This document shows positions 32,861 to 42,849 of a stretch of DNA of 64,000 bases, in pieces. How positions within the stretch are numbered: the stretch's first letter is position 1; each line of letters starts with the position of its first letter. Source of the stretch: Ditylenchus dipsaci (lineage: Eukaryota; Nematoda; Chromadorea; Rhabditida; Anguinidae); assembly GCA_004194705.1 (NCBI GenBank), contig SADC01001279.1, forward strand, positions 620,001 to 684,000, given 5' to 3'. The position numbers were made by a program, and so were the translations under genes. The notes under the pieces are model-generated. The model searched no databases. It was not told the DNA's origin and saw only the letters and a program-made list of their open reading frames with translations.

Positions 32861-33078
32861 CAGTGTTGGGAATTTTCCGAAATGCTTGTACTCGTACTTT
32901 GTACATCTATTTTTTTGACCTCGTACTTCGTACTCGTACCGTATTGAAAAATTTCGCCTTACTCGTACTCGTAGTACGAGCTTACAAAAGGCTCGTACTC
33001 GTACTAGTACTCGTACTTCACTCGTATTTGAGTAGAAACTCATGCTGTACTCGTACTTGAATAAAAAATCCGTACTCT
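32861..33078. mobile_element. hAT-like end with actcgt tandem repeats
   Basis: The left end cagtgttgggaattttccg is a typical hAT terminus. It is followed by many copies of cgtactcgtact-type hexamers in both orientations. The right terminus and target duplication were not found. Confidence 0.5.
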
Positions 33079-33112
33079 CTAAATTCTTGGCGCATTTTTC
33101 ACTTATCGGAAA

Positions 33113-33258
33113 ATCATGTTTAAATGACTCTTAAGTAACTTTTATGTGCTTGAAATGAAAAGAAAGTCATTTTCTGACATTTTCCCACACAAAAATCGTT
33201 TTTGAAAAAAAATTTTTGTCTAAAATTCGACTTTTTGCCTTGGTCCCCCAAGGCAATC
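33113..33258 (-). repeat. ggtcccccaaggcaa repeat, inverted relative of 38249-38385
   Basis: The segment from aatcatgtttaaa to ccttggtcccccaaggcaa matches in reverse orientation a segment at 38249-38385, which lies directly beside the hAT-tail repeat. It is a dispersed element end, with no coding potential. Confidence 0.6.
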
Positions 33259-33294
33259 CAACCTGAAAGGGTACCTGGATACCACAAAAAGATG

Positions 33295-33435
33295 GAATTT
33301 GAACATAGTTTTGTTGACTGGGGCCTACCGCATAAAGAAACTCTGGTATGCATATATTTTTATGTATCCAGAGTCACTTTCGAGTGATTTGCGTCTAAGG
33401 TATGTGGGTGTGCGCATCTCCACTCCAAGCCCCCT
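33295..33435 (+). repeat. Dispersed hairpin repeat, copy 3
   Basis: Contains ggggcctaccgcataaagaa, the hairpin ctctggtatgcat..atgtatccagag and the tail tttcgagtgatttgcgtct. See 17315, 20868 and 36835. Confidence 0.7.
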
Positions 33436-33444
33436 GCGGGGGAA

Positions 33445-33960
33445 GGCCCTCGCCTTTTCTCCGTTTAACGCACGGGCATGACCCTTTAAAGGGGCATGCC
33501 TGTGCCCGACACAGTGAAAAGGCGGGGACCAGCACTTTTTTCTTTCTCGATCAAATTTCACATGCAAACGCATTCAGATTTTTTAAGTTTTCTGCCTAGT
33601 TTTTAAAAGTAGTATAGGGTCATTAATATTAGATTTGACGCAAAACGAGTGAAAAATAAAACGATTCAAAAAAAATTGCTGGTCCCAGCCTTAACTTTTT
33701 AAAACGCATGGGTATGCCTTTTAAAGGAGCATGCCCGTGCGTTTTAAAAAATTAAGGCGGGGACTAGCAACTTATTTTAACCGTTCAATTTTTCACTCAT
33801 TTCGCGTCAAATCTGATATCAATGATCTTATGCTACTTTTAAAAACTAGGCAGAAAACTTAAAAAATCTAGACGATATGAATGTAAAAACTTGTCGAGAG
33901 AGGAATAAAATTGTGGTTCCCGCCTTTTCTCTGTGTAACGAACGGGCATGCCCCTTTTAT
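33445..33960. mobile_element. gggcatgcccgtg-family foldback element, copy 2
   Basis: Inverted arms: tttaacgcacgggcatg... and ...acgaacgggcatgcccctt, with inner tagttttt / aaaaacta and ggcggggacc..ggtccc pairs. It is about 515 bp with internal repeats, and no ORF of transposon type. Confidence 0.7.
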
Positions 33961-34204
33961 AATCAAATATTCTCTGTGACATTGTGATCACTCCCATACA
34001 AATTGGTGCGCAATGGATATCCCTGATTACGTGCTACATTTTGAAATATTCCACGTCTAAATTTATGTACATGGGAGTACATGAATCGGTACAAGTATCA
34101 CCTATAAATACTCTAAATATTAGATGTACGCAGGTGGTCAAAATCAGTTACTTTTCAACACTCCAAGTTGTCAAAAAGGAAGCCTTTTGAGTCAAAGGGT
34201 TAGC

Positions 34205-34345
34205 GAAGGATCGGATTCTTCAATTCGAAGAATCGAAAAGTCGATTGGAGTCGCAAAATTTTCGAAGAATCGACTCGGGTCGAAAGTCGAACATCATTTT
34301 TTTTCGAAGAATCGACTCGGACCGAAAGTCGAAATTTGGACGCTA
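34205..34345. repeat. tcgaagaatcgactcgg satellite-like repeats
   Basis: Three or more units of the type ttcgaagaatcgactcgg..cgaaagtcga. The same units lie at the ends of the hAT fossil in both arms of the large inverted repeat and in the tandem array at 41475-42060. They behave as the subterminal sequence of that element. Confidence 0.65.
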
Positions 34346-34572
34346 CTCGGTAATACTCCCCCAAAAAAGCTACTCGAGAACTCCAGCAAGCGGTCGAACA
34401 GATCGTTAACCTAAGAAAGAGATTAAGTTACTACACTACACTCGCAAAAAGACCCACTAGATCGAAACAGTCGATTCCGACTTTAGTTAATTGACCAAGC
34501 ATTATGTTTTCAGACACGTTTGAAGTTTTGAGGACAAATGCATAACCATGACATAAAAGTAAATAGAGCCAC

Positions 34573-34934
34573 CTTTGACTGGATCGATTTCACAATGAAT
34601 AGCTGCCTCAACCAGAATGTCCACTGTTTCCTCGAAAGAGCATCGCATCAAAGCGCCTACTTCTTGCCTGTTGATCCCCTGTTGAGTGATTGTCATCAAA
34701 CGTCCTAGATAAAGGAAGTGGACTATCACAAAGATACACACAATCTAACAAAAATTTACCTTTCGTAGTCATCACATCACACAGCAAAGCCAAATGCATG
34801 CTCAGCTTCTTGTCCGTCATTCGCTTGCGATCCAACTCAAGTCTCAGCAGCCAAGGACTAGCATTCATAGGATTGAAGTCGGGCATTTCCTGGTAAATGC
34901 TGAGCCAGTCACGGTCTTCTTCGATGCATCTAAA
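34573..34934 (-). pseudogene. POLR2A: RPB1 (RNA polymerase II largest subunit) fragment, left-arm copy
   Basis: Mirror image of the copy at 47277-47638: exons 34934-34760 and 34704-34573 with a 55-bp intron. See that entry for motifs. It lacks any following complete exon because the arm ends within the H2B fragment. Confidence 0.75.
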
Positions 34935-35052
34935 CTGAGAGGGTAAACTGCTGTTCCTTCTCTTCGGCCAATTTTGCTACGAAAATCTACATGTTTTCGA
35001 CATTCCGGAAACATTGGAAAATATAGTCACTGAAAAATTTACTTACGTTTTC

Positions 35053-35207
35053 CTAAATTTTTCCTAACTTCTTTGCTTGATCACCTGCTATTTTCTTAGC
35101 TAGCGTCGAGCGTTTATTATTCTTCCATCGTTTCTTGGCTGCGTCTTGACGTATTCCCGAGAGAGACAGACCATTTTGCTCAGCGCACACTCTTCTGGTG
35201 GAGACCA
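35053..35207 (-). CDS. 51-codon Lys/Arg-rich ORF, left-arm copy
   Basis: Same peptide as the right-arm copy at 47004-47159, beginning MVSTRRVCAEQNG. Family unknown. Confidence 0.35.
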
Positions 35208-36427
35208 TCTTCAGCTCTAAAATTACGATGAATTTGTTTTTGCATGACATACACCCATTTTGCATTAGCAGAAGTTTTCTATACACCAAAAGAAAGCCCA
35301 AAATCTCTTCTATCTGAATGACCAGATCAAATTTTTTAGAGACAGAATTTTAAAAAGTGCAGATCGTTTGAAGCAAAGAACTTGCATTTTCTCGAGTAAA
35401 AATAGGGGTTTTTGCGTTTTCCATCTAACTTTTGTATAAAGCACCCAAATTTGTATTTTTTTGTATACGTCCTTGGTACCAAAATGCAGCAAATTTACTC
35501 CTCCATCTAGTCTCCGGTTTTGTTTGAGAAAAATTGGACACAAAAACTCGGCAAGATCTCAACCATGTCAATGAGACGACAATTTTTTTCTGAAAATTTT
35601 CACAGAAATTTATTGTGGGTTTGAAATTTCAACTGTTTCATGGGCAAGTGATGGCTTATTCGAAAGCCCTGAATGTGAGGAAAATTTTGGGTATAAGCAT
35701 GCGAAACCCAAAAATAAAAAAACCTCATCAGAAGCATGAAACAAAAACGGCCTTAAACTGACCATTTTTGATAGTTTTTCGTTTGGCGCCAAATTTCCCT
35801 ATTACACTAAGATTCAAATTTTGAATCAAATTTTAAATTTGCCCCACCCCCTCCCCCGCCTCTCTTTGAATAAAATGTTTTTCTGCGATTTCGGCATATT
35901 TTCAGAGAAATCAAATTTTTATTACAAAAGCTGATCTCTTTTGTTATTTATCTGATTTTCAAATTTTTAAGAACCTCAAATAGATGTTTTGGTTTTACCA
36001 AACTTTGCTCAAGACATGAGTCTGGGTTAGGAAAAGAATCTAAAATTTTGGATTCTGGCGGTGGATACTTGTTTAGGGAAGGTACTAGGTGGTTTGCTTA
36101 TCATCATAAAGCTTCCTGGTTTTAAAAAAGTATTTTAGTTAAGAAAAACAATTTTTGCTACCACCGGGATTCTAATCTGTAACCGTGAAAAACTGGAGGA
36201 TCAACGCTGTAAAATACTTTTCACTTGAGCATGACTTAACCCCGTGTGCTGATAATTTTTGCGACAAAACGTTCCTTTCGACGAAACGGCTTTGCGACTA
36301 AACGGTTTTATGATGGAATGTTGCGTAACCCTTTTAACACTGTCAGACCCGAGCGTACCAAGTGAAGCTTCTAGTGCAGAATTTCACGGAGAACGCGATA
36401 GAAAAAAGAACGTTGTCAAAAGTAGGG

Positions 36428-36540
36428 TTGGCTAAGCGATTCTTCGTTTTCGACTTTTCAGTCGAAAACTCGGAAAATTCCGACTTTTGACTTTCGATCC
36501 GAGTCGATTCTTCGAAAAAAACGATGGCTTGACTTTACTT
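36428..36540. repeat. tcgattcttcg subterminal repeats of the hAT fossil (left arm)
   Basis: A run of cgattcttcg / cgaaaa motifs with dyad symmetry. The counterpart in the right arm is 45915-46110. Confidence 0.6.
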
Positions 36541-36599
36541 GACCCCCCCCCCCCCCTCCACGGCTGACCTACTTTTGATGACAATTTTGAAAAACCGAT

Positions 36600-36985
36600 T
36601 GCATATTCGTGTTTCTCGACCCGATTTAGGCGCGAATTTACCAATCGTTTCCGGTAAAGTGAAAAAAAATTTTTTTTCAAACCACAGGGGGCTATCATGG
36701 ATTTTAGTCAAAATTTGAAAAATTTGAATTCGCGCCTTTTGAATTTAAAAGGGATTAAGGGCTTTATAGGGAGGGGAAGGGAATAAAAGAGGGCCACTAA
36801 TCATACAGGGGCCACTTACAAGAAGATGTTGAACATAGTTTTGTATACTGGGGCCTACCGCATAAATAAACTCTGGTATGCATGCTTTTTCATGCATCCA
36901 GAGTCACTTTCGAGTGATTTGTGTCTAAGGTATGTGTGTGTGCGCATCTCAACTCCAAGCCCCCTGCGCCCCCGAAGGGGTTGAC
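36600..36985 (+). mobile_element. Truncated foldback element with dispersed hairpin repeat, copy 4
   Basis: Shares gcatattcgtgtttctcgacc, the internal ccacagggggctatcat, and the hairpin repeat (36835-36965) with the complete element at 20612-21063, but lacks the right inverted arm. It is absent from the right arm of the large inverted repeat, so it was inserted (or lost) after the arms formed. Confidence 0.7.
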
Positions 36986-36989
36986 CCGA

Positions 36990-37630
36990 AGGAGTTCAAA
37001 TTGGATATGTTTTGTATTTAGGAATAATACCAAGTCTGGGAGCATTTCAAGAAGGTCATGGATAAAGCAACTTGCGAGTGCAGTTATGTTCACAAATATA
37101 GCTGTATTGCACCGCACTTAGCTGATATTTTCTCAACTGATCCTAAGTCAGCAGATCAAAAATGATCTATGGGAACAAGATGAAGAAGTTGTTCATACTT
37201 CGTTAGATGGGAATGTTTTCGTGGTGAGTCGGACCCGGTTATTCATTTGACGGCTTATTTATTATCAAATTTATAAAAAAAAATTGAACATAAATAAGAA
37301 GAAATCGCCTTTGCCGAGACCGGATTTTACTGGACATGAGGAAATGTATGAATGGTGGGCTTAGAGCTCTCGTCGCTTTCCAAATTTAGCAGTGCTGGCC
37401 CGCAATTATCTTCCAATCTTTTTATCCAGTGTTGCTTCAGAAAAGTGCTTCTCCAAAGCAAGTCTGCTATTTGCAAATTCTCACCGTTCACGCCTGTCAA
37501 AGCAGACATCGGCTAACTTGCTCATCATCAAGGAAAATTTAGCAGACGAGGTATTGAAGGGAGTCAGTAAAAAAACGAAGAAGAGCCAGTAGAAATTTGT
37601 AATTTACTGTTAGAGAATGATGCCTGATCG
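36990..37630 (+). pseudogene. hAT transposase fossil (BED-like start and C-terminal dimerization domain), left-arm copy
   Basis: A frame near 37035-37130 reads VWEHFKKVMDKATCECSYV, the layout of a BED zinc finger start with its Cys pair. Further on, EMYEWWA, then RFPNLAVLARNYLPIF, then SSVASEKCFSKASLLF and a KENLADEV end match the conserved C-terminal dimerization region of hAT transposases. The catalytic middle is missing, and stops interrupt the joins (for example after EWWA). It is a deleted, inactive copy. Confidence 0.8.
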
Positions 37631-38245
37631 TTGTTTTATGTCGTCTGCTCAATGTTGTTGTTATTAAAAAATACTATCTCTGAAATCCAATAGCTCAAAA
37701 ATCATAAGTTTAGTCTGAGTTAATTCTTAAACATTTTTGGCTTTCGGTTAGATTCGATTCTTCGAAAATTTCGACTTTCGGTCCGAGTCGATTCTTCGAA
37801 AAAAAACGATGTTCGACTTTCGACCCGAGTCGATTCTTCGAAAAAAAACGATGTTCGACTTTCGACCCGAGTCGATTCGGTTAGTGGTCGATTTGGTTAG
37901 AGATGCGCGCGCGCACATACCTTAGACATAATTCCGAGCAAGACTGTTGATCAAAAATGCATTAAGCGACTCTTTTTGCCCAGCTCCAGTGACAAAACGC
38001 CGTAGAATCCTCAATACAGGTCCTTGGTGACATTCGACATCTTGCTTCTGCCGCAGATAATGTGGTGTAAAGACCAATTTCCAGATAGCACTCATCTAAA
38101 AGAAACCGTAACATGACTTATTTACTAATAATCCAGTAATCTAAGAGGATTACCGAATAAAATCCAGAAAATCTTGCAAAAATGAGAACATTTTGACCAA
38201 ACAGTGAGATTAATTTGTTTGAAAATATTCATCGCGATTTTGGCA
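37470..38245 (+). repeat. Direct repeat of the hAT tail, unit A
   Basis: About 775 bp that recurs in the same orientation at about 41196-42340. The shared part ends at the same word, cgcgattttggcattt, in both copies and then diverges, which marks the true repeat edge. Unit A contains one copy of the segment that is tandemly amplified in unit B. Confidence 0.75.
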
Positions 38246-38429
38246 TTTGGTCCCCCAAGGCAATAAGTCTTATTTTGGACAAAAAAAATTTTTCAAAAAT
38301 CTATTTTTTACGTGGAAAGTGTCAGAAAACAACTTTTTAATCGTTTTAAGCATATAAAAATTACTTAGAAGTCGTTTAAACATGATTTACAAATGTGCAA
38401 AAAATGCGACAAATGCAATTTTGTCTTTT

Positions 38430-39143
38430 AGTCGGCAGCAAGGTTGCTTATTATGATCTCAATCCATGCTGGTCTGATGATGAAGATGGTGATGCAAAGA
38501 CCTCTATGGTGGTTGCAGTTGATAAGCAAAAAGTCGAGATTGGAAACGGTGTGCTACTCATGTTCGTGATCTGTATTTGAACAGCACTATTGGTATTACT
38601 GGTTATTTAAAGTTAATATTTGCTTGCTTTTGGTAACTTCTGGTTTAAGACGCGAGAATCGATGGGGATCTTTTTATTTGATGCGAAATTCCAAGAAAAA
38701 TCTAGGAACTGCTGGGTTGATGGCTAGATATCGTGATGCTTCAACCAACTTTGCTCTGACTTCAAGAATGATATTGCGCTTGCGTTTGTGCCACCCATTT
38801 TAATTTGGACTTCTTTTGAATACTCCGAAATTATTTACTTCTTCATGAGCCTTATCTGGAGCCTGTGCTTTATGGGTTTTCTACCAATTGTTTTAGTAAG
38901 AATTTTTTTTTTTGACCAAGAATTTCAGTTCTGTTTCAGGTACACCAACAGAGTCTGGCTGTATTCTCATGCATCCTCCGATTTCCGGTTGTTCTTAACG
39001 CCGGTGTTATTCTTCCAGTTGCCAAAAGAGCGGTATATTTCCAAGCAGACGCAAGAATCCTTCACTTGATTAAGCGATTTGGTCAGAAAATCTTGCAAGA
39101 ATACATTCGAGGATTAGCTCCCAATTCCATCATGGATCAGTGA
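38430..39143 (+). CDS. Possible captured multi-exon gene fragment, unrecognised
   Basis: Three protein-like plus-strand segments follow one another. The first, after a ttttag acceptor near 38430, reads VGSKVAYYDLNPCWSDDEDG. The second, near 38660-38810, reads NLGTAGLMARYRDASTNFAL. The third, near 38938-39143, reads RAVYFQADARILHLIKRFG and stops. Gaps between them have donor/acceptor-like bases, but I could not fix every junction. No family recognised. Its position between copies of transposon tails suggests captured sequence. Confidence 0.3.
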
Positions 39144-39172
39144 TTTGAATTTCTGTAAAATAGAACGGAGAA

Positions 39173-39433
39173 TACCGTATCTTCTCTATTAATCCCCACT
39201 CTCTAATAAATCCCACTCTCTAATAATCACCCACCATTTGAACCTTATATCTCAGCCTAGAGCGAACATTTTGCAACTATGTTTATGCGTTTTCTTAATT
39301 AGCACGAGCACTCCTGATTCTATTTTTCAGATTCAGGTTGAGTACCCGAAAATATCGAAATCAGCCTCAAATTTTTCTGATTTTTTAGGGTTGAAAAATA
39401 ATCCCCATAGGGGTTTAATAGAGAAAATACGGT
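39173..39433. mobile_element. accgtatt-family MITE
   Basis: Ends accgtatcttctctattaat and tttaatagagaaaatacggt. The direct repeat cactctctaata lies in the left arm, and the family motif tatctcagcc is inverted at 39247. Ends 23 bp before the 8-bp target duplication of the next element. Confidence 0.75.
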
Positions 39434-39463
39434 AATCAAACCTAATGAAAGATTCAGTAGGAC

Positions 39464-40766
39464 CATACTTGCACGTTTCCCCAAAAAATAAAAAGCGCCG
39501 CCGCCTCCGCCGAGGTTTTTTCAAAATGAGCGCCGCCGCCTCCGCCGCCGCCGGCATTTTGAAAATTTCGCCGCCGCCGCCGGCGGAGCGCCGGCCGCCG
39601 GCGCTCCAAAATCGCTAACTTTGCCCGGCGGGCCGCCGGCGGGAGGCGCCCGCCGGAGAGAAATTAGCCATATTTGTAATTTTTTTTTGAATTAGTATTG
39701 CTATTTTTTTAAATTTTTATTTATTATGAAAATAACTCTAGCCATTATTCTGTTACTTCAAATCTCTATCAATCCTTCATTGTATGACATTAACGTTTTA
39801 CTTTTCAGAAGCACTGGACCTGTTCTTGCTTTCCGACCGCTAGTCAACATTGCCATTATGCTGAACATTTCTCAACCGCGGCACTGGTAGCGGGCACAGC
39901 AAGAATGTCATGAGCAACTTGAGCAAGATTGGGTACACCTATAAATTACCTAATCGATTAGTGCAACAAACTAAGCAGCTGACAACTTCAACACCCACGA
40001 CTCAAATCATTAAGTTTATAAAGTCAACCAATACAAATATCCGACAAGTTTTCTCAACGCGAATAATTTTAGACAACTACTAGGTACTTCTAGGATGAAA
40101 TCACGGACTTTTTTCATTTTTATTATTATTTTTGCAATAATTGCAAAGCGAGCTGAGCATCTGCTACCAGTGGTTTAATGGAACTCGGACCGAAGGCAGT
40201 TCTTAAGGTATGATCTATTTTCTTGAGCTACTATGATGAAATTTGAATAAAAAAATTGTAGGTTTTTTGGCGAAAATTCTTGCGATACTGCGGTGCTAAA
40301 AGTGGAAAACATCTTGGCAAAAAGCTGTTGAGTCTAGTGGGCATCAACATCGCCATTGACGTAGCAACTGATGCCATATTGGACGATGATTCTGAGGAAA
40401 TGGAGGCAAAAGTAGATGCTTACTTACGACAAATAGCGAAGAAATTTTGGCCAGTAAAGATGTAAAAGAAGATTTCTTTGAAGAGTAATTTTATTGATAG
40501 AGAAGTTTTGTTGTCATTCTAAAAAATTACATCTATATATCCTCATTTTTTACACATGTTTGATAAGTCGTAACTAGTAATAAAAATCAAGCTTTTTACA
40601 GAATTTTTCATCAATTTATAAACGAATTCTGTCTATAAAAATGAGCGCCGCCGCCTCCGCCGCCGGCGGAGCGCCGGCCGCCGGCGCTCCAAAATCGCCA
40701 ATTTTGCCCGGCGGGCCGCCGGCGGAAGGCGGCCGCCGGCGCTCCGCCGGCGGCCGTGCAAGTATG
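39464..40766 (+). mobile_element. hAT-type element with gene cargo and GC-rich ends
   Basis: Termini CATACTTGCACG and CGTGCAAGTATG are perfect 12-bp inverted repeats, flanked by perfect 8-bp duplications agtaggac (39456-39463 and 40767-40774). Both ends contain GC-rich arrays of gcgccgccgcctccgccg type (39495-39660 and 40640-40755). These share ctccaaaatcgc and gcccggcgggccgcc words in the same orientation. The middle is ordinary AT-rich DNA with a small spliced ORF. There is no transposase, so movement would have needed an enzyme supplied in trans. Confidence 0.85.
40172..40465 (+). CDS. Two-exon small gene inside the hAT-type element
   Basis: Exon 1 starts with ATG near 40178 (MELGPKAVLK) and ends at an AAG/GTATGA donor near 40207. 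Exon 2 begins after a ttgtag acceptor at about 40262 and runs to a stop at 40465. The product is about 77 residues. It has a basic helix-like N-terminal half (FLRYCGAKSGKHLGKKLL), a hydrophobic stretch, an acidic turn (DDDSEEMEAK) and a short basic tail. No family recognised. The in-frame splice and balanced composition argue that it came from a host gene or small transposon gene. No signal peptide. Confidence 0.45.
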
Positions 40767-40784
40767 AGTAGGACCTGTCCAACG

Positions 40785-41190
40785 TCGGAAGTGAAGAAAG
40801 ATGCGAAGATTCACTGATAGGCTCCTGAATTCAGGCCTTAACCATACTGTAGATTCTTGGCAGCAATCATTCTGTATAGTGTTTTCGACATGAACAGCTA
40901 AGTTGACATAAGAAAACCATAAAGTTTCCAACCTTTCAGTTTTTGATTTCCAACCGACGCTTGCAACTCTTGGCTATCGACGATAGATTCTTGCAAGCAA
41001 TCAAATACACAACTTTCCTGTCCAAGGATGACAATTATTTTATGATGAAAGATAAATAACCAAAATAGCATTAAAGCATTTATTATTCGGATAGCATTAA
41101 AATATGTACCTTTTAGCTGAACTTTAAAAAATTGATTCATCTTTGACTGAGCTGCGTGACTTTCTTCAAGTTTCTTGAGCTTAGCAGCGT
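40785..41190 (-). CDS. Possible captured exons, minus strand, unrecognised
   Basis: Protein-like segments on the minus strand: AAKLKKLEESHAAQSKMNQ (41190-41110, donor GTACAT), SCVFDCLQESIVDSQELQAS (near 41020-40935) and CQESTVWLRPEFRSLSVNL (near 40870-40790, ending GGACAG/GTCC). The hAT-type element inserted directly at the last junction. The first segment is charged and helix-like. No family recognised. These may be fragments of one host gene. Confidence 0.3.
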
Positions 41191-41195
41191 ATTGG

Positions 41196-42340
41196 TCTGC
41201 TATTTGCAAATTCTTACCGTTCACGCCTGTCAAAGCAGACATCGCTAACTTGCTCATCATCAAGGAAAATTTAGCAGACGAGGTATTGAAGGGAGTCAGT
41301 AAAAAAAACGAAGAAGAGCCAGTAAGAAATTTGTAATTTACTGTTAGAGAATGATGCCTGATCGTTGTTTTATGTCGTCTGCTCAATGTTGTTGTTATTA
41401 AAAAATATTAACTCTGAAATCCAATAGCTCAAAAATCATAAGTTTAGTCTGAGTTAATTCTTAAACATTTTTGGCTTTCGGTTAGATTCGATTCTTCGAA
41501 AATTTCGACTTTCGATCCGAGTCGATTCTTCGAAAAAAAACGATTTTCGACTTTCGACCGAGTCGATTCTTCGAAAAAAACGATGTTCGACTTTCGACCC
41601 GAGTCGATTCGGTTAGTGGTCGATTTGGTTAGAGATGCGCGCGCGCACATACCTTAGACATAATTCGAGCAAGACTGTTGAAAAAAAAAACGATGTTCGA
41701 CTTTCGACCCGAGTCGATTCGGTTAGTGGTCGATTTGGTTAGAGATGCGCGCGCGCACATACCTTAGACATAATTCCGAGCAGACTGTTGAAAAAAAAAC
41801 GATGTTCGACTTTCGACCCGAGTCGATTCTTCGAAAAAAACGATGTTCGAATTTCGACCCGAGTCGATTCGGTTAGTGGTCGATTTGGTTAGAGATGCGC
41901 GCGCGCACATACCTTAGACATAATTCCGAGCAAGACTGTTGAAAAAAAAACGATGTTCGACTTTCGACCCGAGTCGATTCGGTTAGTGGTCGATTTGGTT
42001 AGAGATGCGCGCGCGCACATACCTTAGACATAATTCCGAGCAAGACTGTTGATCAAAAATGCATTAAGCGACTCTTTTTGCCCAGCTCCAGTGACCAAAA
42101 CGCGGTAGAATCCCTCAATACAGGTCCCTTGGTGACATTCGACATCTTGCTTCTGCCGCAGATAATGTGGTGTAAAGACCAATTTTCCAGATAGCACTCA
42201 TCTAAAAGAAATCGTAACATGACTTATTTACTAATAATCCAGTAATCTAAGAAGATTACCGAATAAAATCCAGAAAATCTTGCAAAAATGAGAACATTTT
42301 TGACCAAACAGTGAGATTAATTTGTTTGAAAATATTCATC
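41196..42340 (+). repeat. Direct repeat of the hAT tail, unit B
   Basis: Second copy of 37470-38245, again with the dimerization-domain end (LADEV codons) and the same right edge. It is longer because the subterminal part has been amplified in tandem. Confidence 0.75.
41560..42055 (+). repeat. Four-unit tandem array, about 113-150 bp per unit
   Basis: Each unit runs from aacgatgttcgactttcgac through ggttagtggtcgatttggtt and gcgcgcgcacatacctta to gagcaagactgttga. Units start near 41578, 41690, 41800 and 41950. The third is longer because it repeats the first part. Unit A at 37.8-37.95 kb has a single copy, so this is a local expansion. Confidence 0.8.
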
Positions 42341-42355
42341 GCGATTTTGGCATTT

Positions 42356-42840
42356 TTCGAGAGCGGGATCGGGATTTTCAAAATCGATCGGGAGAGATTC
42401 GGGATCGCGATTCAACACTAAAACTTCAGAATCTGGATCCGATCGTCTCCGACAACGGCTGTCTCCCGCCAACTCAAATTTTTTTCTTTATCGTTGGATT
42501 TACGTACGAATTTTCAACTTGGTTTCTAACTGAACTATACCTGAAATTAAATTCTAGGCCTTGTTTTGTTGGAAACCAAGTTGAAAAATCCGTACAGAAG
42601 TTCAATGATTAGTGAAAAAATTTCAATTCCCGAACACCACCTCTTATTGGCGTGGGCATGTCCCTTTAAAGTGCCTATGTTTAAATAAAAAATTTGATTG
42701 TGAGCCACATAAATAAGCGGGACCCCGATCCCGCCTGATCGATTTTCGGCCGAAAATCCCGTCCCGCAACCCCGCCGAACCATTTTCCAAAATCCCAGTC
42801 CCGAAATTCGTCAAATCCGATCGACAATTTTCATAATTTC
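42356..42840. mobile_element. gggatc-rich foldback element with a nested ccgccaactc MITE
   Basis: Outer arms are rich in gcgggatcgggattttc on the left and gaaaatcccgtcccgc on the right. Nested between them, 42462-42665 is the third ccgccaactc-family MITE (cccgccaactcaaattttt...). A related cccg/cggg pattern occurs inside 62260-62340. Confidence 0.6.
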
Positions 42841-42849
42841 TAAAGACAA

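Larger units (their letters stand above)
34383..37823 (-). repeat. Left arm of a large inverted repeat
   Basis: Matches the plus strand of 45053-47828 in reverse orientation. The shared content in order is an H2B-exon fragment, RPB1 fragments, a 51-codon Lys/Arg-rich ORF, a long AT-rich part and the hAT fossil. In the RPB1 part, paired coordinates sum constantly to 82211, so there are no indels there. The left arm is about 670 bp longer, mainly through differences at about 35820-36165 and a truncated foldback element at about 36600-36985. The outer end stops inside the H2B exon. Confidence 0.85.

Noticed and set aside
34502..34741. Left-arm RPB1 frames as an independent gene
   Set aside because: They are the mirror copy of the right-arm fragments, and the arm ends before any complete following exon.
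40611..40931. 106-codon minus frame with Ala/Gly/Arg-rich part
   Set aside because: Its lower half is translated from the GC-rich hAT end; only the upper segment is kept as a possible exon.
41560..42055. Tandem array considered as a CRISPR-like repeat
   Set aside because: Units are directly adjacent with no unique spacers, are over 100 bp, and are part of a eukaryotic transposon end.
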